39,050 nucleotides of DNA from the NCBI GenBank assembly GCA_964558465.1, contig CAZLEF010000067.1:1-39050 (forward strand). The letters are read 5' to 3'. Positions 34,795 through 39,050 of the stretch are shown in pieces (within the stretch, counting starts at the first letter, position 1; each line of letters begins with the position of its first letter). The DNA is from JACJYC01 sp964558465. GTDB taxonomy: Bacteria; Bacteroidota; Bacteroidia; Chitinophagales; Saprospiraceae. Under the pieces are notes generated by a model. It was not told the origin of the DNA. It worked only from the letters and a program-made list of their open reading frames with translations, and did no database searches. Both the position numbers and the translations under genes were made by a program.

Positions 34795-37700
34795 TTAAAA
34801 GTTCAGATAGGCCCCCAGGAACATCCGTCTTGGAAGCGAATAAAAGTCAGGATTGATCAAAGCCCATTGATAAGAGATCAGGTAAGACTCCAGGCTTCTG
34901 TTCGAACCCGAAATATTCGCAATCTGATCCTGTCCCCTGGACGAGCGCAGGAAGCCGTCATCCTCAGCCGAGCCGGTGGCGGAATATACATTGATGATGT
35001 TCCGGCGATCCAGCAAATTGGAAATGCGGAAGAATACGTTCAACCCCAAACGGTTGCCGAGGTTGAAGTCCTTGTCCACCCGGAGGTTCAGGGTGAAGTT
35101 CCAGGGTTTCCGCGCGCCGTTGATCGCGCCTTTCAGGCCGGTTCCGCCCAATTCCAGCGGCGTTTGGTTCACGGTATAAGGCCTTCCCGAAACCCCCACA
35201 GCCTGCAGGTTGATCCCCGCATTGGCCAATATATCCGCGCCGAGGATTGAGGGGCCGGAATAGGTTTTGCCTTCGCCGTAACGATAATCCATTACCAGGT
35301 TAAAGCGGTGGCGTTCGTCGAAACTGAGCGGGAACAGGGTGCGCAAAACGCCGTTGTTGTTCAACCCGCGCTGCGAATTGGCATCCGAGCCTGTACCGTC
35401 CGCAAATTGCATGGTATAGTTGGCCTGCAGCGATACATTGCCGGTCCGGCGAAGGTCGTATTGCATGGAGAAACCTTTCACGGTTCCAAAGTCGATGTTG
35501 CCATAGGTGGTGTATTCGCCGACAACAGGAACCGGAAAAACAACCCTTGACTGGATCATGTCCCGCATTTCCTTGTAATAAGCGGAAATTTTAATGGCCG
35601 AGGATTGGGAAAGCACCTGGTTGAAACCGACTTCATAGTCAATCGTGCGCTCCGGCCTCAGCCTTGGGTTGTTCCGTATCCCGCTTCCACCTTCATAGAA
35701 GTAATAATAAGTAAACGGTGTAGCCAGCGTATTGGAAGCCGGCCGCTGTACCAGGATATCATAATGCGCAAAAAAGTTGGCATCCTTCGAGATCGGAAAA
35801 GAAAAAGCCAGACGGGGCATGATATTGACCTGGGTCTCGTAATCCTCAAAGGAGACGCTGGGGTCAAAATCCGGATCTTTGATAAAGTTCGGCGCCTCCC
35901 TGACGCGACTATCCTTGTAGTGAGGGAAGATCAGGCCTGAACGGATCCCTTCCAGGTTCTGCGGGCCGTTCACCGGCGTTCCGTCGCCTTTGTACCAGGT
36001 GTCTTCATCCCGGTAGGCGCGCACCTGGGTACTGTTTTCGGATACCAGGTAAACTTTATAATCGTCGCCGATATTGCCGGGTTTCTGACCGCCGTTCTCC
36101 GTGTGGAAATCACCCGCCCCCATGATCTCATAAAGGGAATAGATGTCCTTCGGAATGCTGGTATTGGCGTCGTACCGGTCTACCCGGACACCTATCCGGA
36201 AGATGATATCCTTGAAGGTGAACTTGTCTTGTATGAAAGCTGCGGAATAGATCGGCCGGTTGGGCGCAACCGGGAAGGTGCGCAGGCCGGTGGCCGGATC
36301 AACCGTAGTGAAAAAATCGTCAAAAGAGCCGTCGAAGCGGTTGCCCAGATAGTCATAACCAAAATACCCGAGCACACCCCGGTCGGTCAGTTCCTTGGCG
36401 GCAAACATATCCAGACTCAGTTGGTCCGGCGTCAGTCCGTCGATATTGACGTACTGGTCGAGGCTCATTCCCAGGGACTCCCTGACCTTTTTGTAAAACA
36501 GCAGGTCGTTGTCTGCCGACTGGGTAACTTTGAGCAAAGGGGTTTGCCCGAACCCGGGCAGATCGAAGGTGCCTACCGTGTCGGGCGCTGAAAGGTCCAC
36601 GCCCTGCAGGTGGATATTGGCTTGCTGGCGGGCCAGCGTCCAGATATCGACAGGCGAAACGGTATAACTGCGGTTGACGCGTTGTTCGTAAAGAATACCC
36701 AACTGGATATTGTGGCGGCCTTTTTCCGAACCTCCGGGTACAAAGTCAAAGGCCGCATTGGCATTGAATATATAGGTTTCATTGTCTGCGTAGCCGGATG
36801 AATTGTACACCTGGCCGACGTTGGTGTGAAAGTTCCAGGAAGAACCGAAAATACCCAGGGTTCTGCCGTTGATGGCCACAAAGTCGTCGAGGGTAACCAG
36901 GCTCTGGCCGTTCAACTCCCGGTTATCGGTGAAGCCGTATTCCGGTTCGATCGTATTCAGTCCTTCTTCGTTGAGGAATCCAAGGACGTTGTTGTAGTTG
37001 GCAAGTACGCTGTTCTGGTAGGAAGGTTCGTAATTCCGCAATACCGAACGGTAACCGACATGAACGCCGTATGCGTTGCCCAGGGTGTCTTCTTCTTCGG
37101 CAAAGACCGGCACATAGTCTATATCGAACTTACCCAGGTAGCCGTATTCAAAGATGTTTTTCCGGTGCCGGTAGTCATAGGTTTCATTGTGGTTTTTTTC
37201 GTAACCGGCCTGGAGGGTGTAGGATGCGTTCTGGATGACGGAACTGTTCTTCGTACCGGTCGGGGCGCCGCCCAGGCGATGCCGGAACCGGAAGTTGCCC
37301 CTGTACGAATTACCGGTTCCCAACGGATTGTTGTGGCTGTTATAGAGGGTCCAGCCGCCGGGCGTGAAGCGGTTTTCCGCATTGGAATAATAACCGCTGA
37401 GGCTGACATCGATGGCGTCGCTGAAACGGGCGTCGAGTTTGGCGGTCAGGTTATAATCGGAGCTTTCTTCAAAAGGTTTGGCTTTGACAGGTTGGGCGTC
37501 TCCTGCCTGGATAAAATCCGCTGCTACAAGCCGGGTTCCGCCGACATTGACCAGCGGGTTGGCTTCCAGTTCGGCAAGCTTTTCATCCGTTACCCGGTAT
37601 ACAGGTACAGCGGGCGGGTCGTCGTCATCCCGGGAGTTGTAGCGCCCGGATACGCGAAAACCGAGGACCGAAACCCCTTTGCTGTTTTTGGCGATGGGGC

Positions 37701-38460
37701 CGCTCAGGTTGAAACCGAGCAGGTTTACGTTATAATCGTCAAAAAGGGTGGAGGTTTCCGCTTCAACCGAACCGGTGAATTGGCTGGATGGGCCTTTGGT
37801 CGTGATGGAAATGATCCCGCCGGTTACGTCGCCGTATTGGGCTTCCATCCCCCCGGTGATCACCTGGAGCTGTTCGATCTCCGTTTCAGGGATCAGGCTT
37901 CCCCTCACCCGGATGCCATCCACGTAATAATCGGTGGCGTTGGAACGCGACCCCCGGATCGTAACGGCGTCGCCTTCGTCGGCAGCGGAAAGCCCGGCCG
38001 AGGTGGCGGCAAGGGCATTGATGTTCCGGACGGGCAGGTTCCGGATCTGGTCGCTGGTGATAACCGAACCCGAAGTGGTGTTATCCTGTTCCACGAGCGG
38101 GTTCCGGTAGCTTTTCACCTCTACCCCCAGATCGAGGGTGACGCCTGACCCCATTTCAAGGTCAAGTTTGATGGCCTTTCCGGCCAACACGGTGATCCCT
38201 TCCATCCGCTGAGGTTGGTAACCGGTGTAACTGGCCTCCAGATCGTAGGTGCCCGGGTCAATATTCGAAAAACTGTAATTGCCGTCGACATCGGTTTCCG
38301 TGCCCTGGTACAGGTTTCCGTTTTTGTAAAGCACCACCGTGCCAAAAAGGACGGGCTCACCGGATTCCTTGTCAGTGACCTTGCCTGACAAGGAAGTCTG
38401 GGCAAATGCAACGGTAAAGGAAGCGGCGATAAAAAACAACAAGAGTAAAAAACGCTTCAT
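34795..38460 (-). CDS. SusC-like TonB-dependent outer-membrane receptor
   Basis: This 1221-aa protein has a signal peptide (MKRFLLLLFFIAASFTVAFAQ), then a carboxypeptidase-regulatory-like domain (about 22-105: SGKVTDKESGEPVLFGTVVLYKNG, GTETDVDGNYSFSNIDPGTYDLEASYTGYQ). The plug domain is at about 125-225 (SDQIRNLPVRNINALAATSAGL, VTIRGSRSNATDYYVDGIRVRG, ITGGMEAQYGDVTGG). The remaining ~1000 residues are the outer-membrane beta-barrel, with the usual FNLVMDYRYGEGKTYSGP and GRPYTVNQTP region and a final aromatic strand (RRMFLGAYLNF). Such receptors import ligands using TonB energy or help display proteins; the ligand is unknown. No SusD lipoprotein is encoded next to it, so it is not a standard SusCD pair. 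Confidence 0.93.
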   Translation of the reverse strand: MKRFLLLLFFIAASFTVAFAQTSLSGKVTDKESGEPVLFGTVVLYKNGNLYQGTETDVDGNYSFSNIDPGTYDLEASYTGYQPQRMEGITVLAGKAIKLDLEMGSGVTLDLGVEVKSYRNPLVEQDNTTSGSVITSDQIRNLPVRNINALAATSAGLSAADEGDAVTIRGSRSNATDYYVDGIRVRGSLIPETEIEQLQVITGGMEAQYGDVTGGIISITTKGPSSQFTGSVEAETSTLFDDYNVNLLGFNLSGPIAKNSKGVSVLGFRVSGRYNSRDDDDPPAVPVYRVTDEKLAELEANPLVNVGGTRLVAADFIQAGDAQPVKAKPFEESSDYNLTAKLDARFSDAIDVSLSGYYSNAENRFTPGGWTLYNSHNNPLGTGNSYRGNFRFRHRLGGAPTGTKNSSVIQNASYTLQAGYEKNHNETYDYRHRKNIFEYGYLGKFDIDYVPVFAEEEDTLGNAYGVHVGYRSVLRNYEPSYQNSVLANYNNVLGFLNEEGLNTIEPEYGFTDNRELNGQSLVTLDDFVAINGRTLGIFGSSWNFHTNVGQVYNSSGYADNETYIFNANAAFDFVPGGSEKGRHNIQLGILYEQRVNRSYTVSPVDIWTLARQQANIHLQGVDLSAPDTVGTFDLPGFGQTPLLKVTQSADNDLLFYKKVRESLGMSLDQYVNIDGLTPDQLSLDMFAAKELTDRGVLGYFGYDYLGNRFDGSFDDFFTTVDPATGLRTFPVAPNRPIYSAAFIQDKFTFKDIIFRIGVRVDRYDANTSIPKDIYSLYEIMGAGDFHTENGGQKPGNIGDDYKVYLVSENSTQVRAYRDEDTWYKGDGTPVNGPQNLEGIRSGLIFPHYKDSRVREAPNFIKDPDFDPSVSFEDYETQVNIMPRLAFSFPISKDANFFAHYDILVQRPASNTLATPFTYYYFYEGGSGIRNNPRLRPERTIDYEVGFNQVLSQSSAIKISAYYKEMRDMIQSRVVFPVPVVGEYTTYGNIDFGTVKGFSMQYDLRRTGNVSLQANYTMQFADGTGSDANSQRGLNNNGVLRTLFPLSFDERHRFNLVMDYRYGEGKTYSGPSILGADILANAGINLQAVGVSGRPYTVNQTPLELGGTGLKGAINGARKPWNFTLNLRVDKDFNLGNRLGLNVFFRISNLLDRRNIINVYSATGSAEDDGFLRSSRGQDQIANISGSNRSLESYLISYQWALINPDFYSLPRRMFLGAYLNF

Positions 38461-38554
38461 ATGAACGGTTTTAATAACAGTATAGGATATTGCAAAAGCA
38501 AAAATCGCGCAATGTTAAGCAAATTTAAAGCCTCCACCAAAATGATTTACGTCG

Positions 38555-38579
38555 CCGACAGGTCAAAACAGCCTGTCGG
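38555..38579. repeat. Perfect 8-bp hairpin in the receptor leader
   Basis: CCGACAGG and CCTGTCGG pair around a 9-nt loop (TCAAAACAG). If the promoter at 38646 is used, the hairpin lies in the 5' leader of the receptor mRNA, about 100 nt before its start codon. There is no U-tract. Confidence 0.6.
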
Positions 38580-38645
38580 ATCGAAAATAGTTGCAAGGGT
38601 GAAAGCGTTTTCTGAGACCTTATGTTAAACCGGAACGGGCACTCG

Positions 38646-38653
38646 CAAAGGTA
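38646..38653 (-). promoter_or_regulatory. -7 element for the TonB receptor operon
   Basis: On the minus strand TACCTTTG is a perfect TANNTTTG followed by CGAG. A TTTG lies 25 bp upstream (plus-strand CAAA at 38679-38682), which is too far for a standard -33 element, so only the -7 part is well supported. Confidence 0.45.
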
Positions 38654-38743
38654 ATATTCCTGATTTTAAAATATATGGCAAATTTGTCCAAAAGTCAGGT
38701 TTTTAAAATTCTTGCTTTTTTGCCAAAAAAAATTATTCATTCG

Positions 38744-38773
38744 CTTGAGTTTACCAAAAAAGTCATATCTTTG
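38744..38773 (+). promoter_or_regulatory. Bacteroidota-type promoter facing the tRNA
   Basis: CTTG (38744-38747), 18 bp, then TATCTTTG (38766-38773) fits TTTG-N19-TANNTTTG with one mismatch and one base less spacing. It points toward the tRNA gene at 39029, which would leave a leader of about 250 nt. Confidence 0.55.
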
Positions 38774-39028
38774 CAATCGCTTTTGAGAAAATGATCTCGA
38801 AATAAGGTTTGAAATTAAGGATAAAGCGTTGTTTTGCAGCGATTTGTGTGTATTTGGACGCCGCTTGAAGGGGTAAAATGGTCAAACATGACCCGGACAG
38901 GCGCTCGTAATCCCTCAAATCAACTCCGGCGCCGCTGGCTGCCATCCGATCTCACCGGTTTTCCTGCTACAGGAACAGGGTTCTGTCCCGCAACAGCATT
39001 GAACCGGTACCGCTTTTGAGCCTGATCA

Positions 39029-39050
39029 GCCAGCATAGCTCAGTTGGTAG
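39029..39050 (+). tRNA. tRNA gene, 5' part only (probably tRNA-Thr)
   Basis: The last 22 bases of the window read as the start of a tRNA: a 7-base acceptor arm GCCAGCA, T8 A9, then the D-arm GCTC with loop AGTTGGTAG. The anticodon is outside the window. The acceptor sequence is like that of bacterial tRNA-Thr, but this identity is a guess. Confidence 0.75.

Larger units (their letters stand above)
38461..39028. other. Divergent intergenic region with leader elements
   Basis: This 568-bp stretch separates the TonB receptor operon (leftward) from a tRNA gene (rightward). It contains a perfect 8-bp hairpin, candidate promoters for each direction, and AT-rich DNA between about 38650 and 38800. 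From about 38870 to 39028 it is GC-richer with no gene I can support; a short rightward ORF there has no protein-like features. Confidence 0.6.

Noticed and set aside
36826..38148. A 440-codon plus-strand open frame opposite the TonB receptor gene
   Set aside because: Antisense shadow of a well-supported receptor gene; no signal, no domain, no promoter of its own.
38520..38527. Another TANNTTTG match on the minus strand (TAAATTTG) near the TonB receptor start
   Set aside because: No -33 element at a suitable distance; the TACCTTTG at 38646 is a better -7 candidate.
1..39050. CRISPR arrays, phage structural genes, contractile injection genes, integrases or a complete transposase
   Set aside because: None found. 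The tandem repeats at 22158-22285 have 7-10-bp units and no spacers, and no tail-sheath, baseplate or ATPase genes accompany the giant proteins.

Overview
The window looks like a chromosomal segment of a Bacteroidota member, most likely of the Saprospiria (Lewinella/Haliscomenobacter-like). The evidence is a SusC-like TonB-dependent receptor, a PorV-type barrel and a protein with a T9SS-type C-terminal domain in one operon, a stand-alone TonB C-terminal protein, an effector-associated domain (EAD) protein, TANNTTTG-type -7 elements, and almost no Shine-Dalgarno sequences. This placement is by recognition, not by a search.

Layout. Two small lipoproteins (114-1676) precede the dominant feature, a tightly spaced four-gene block of about 16.8 kb (1811-18640). 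It encodes a 2119-aa LamG/Fn3 protein, a 772-aa parallel beta-helix protein, a 2280-aa beta-rich protein ending in six degenerate repeats, and a 425-aa membrane protein with an N-terminal EAD-like domain, one membrane span, TPR-like helices and a C-terminal discoidin-like domain. The three large proteins have no recognisable signal peptide or T9SS tail. The end of gene 1, all of gene 2 and the start of gene 3 are strongly AT-rich compared with the rest, with edges inside the flanking genes. I regard this block as the candidate undescribed system.

From 18801 to 26479 lie small accessory genes: an outer-membrane-like protein, a TonB C-terminal protein, two membrane proteins, a decayed gene, a DoxX protein, a VWA protein, a PH-like membrane protein, a MITE-like element beside a 5'-truncated endonuclease V-like gene, a class C beta-lactamase-fold hydrolase and a Uma2-family nuclease. 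Intergenic regions carry many short perfect hairpins with different stems but similar 3-nt loops.

From 26559 the minus strand carries housekeeping genes (mnmG, a HIT hydrolase, greA with a terminator in its leader), then a transport/secretion operon read from 38460 down to 29556: TonB receptor, large T9SS-tailed protein, PorV-like barrel. The far right end has divergent promoters and the first 22 nt of a tRNA gene that runs off the window.
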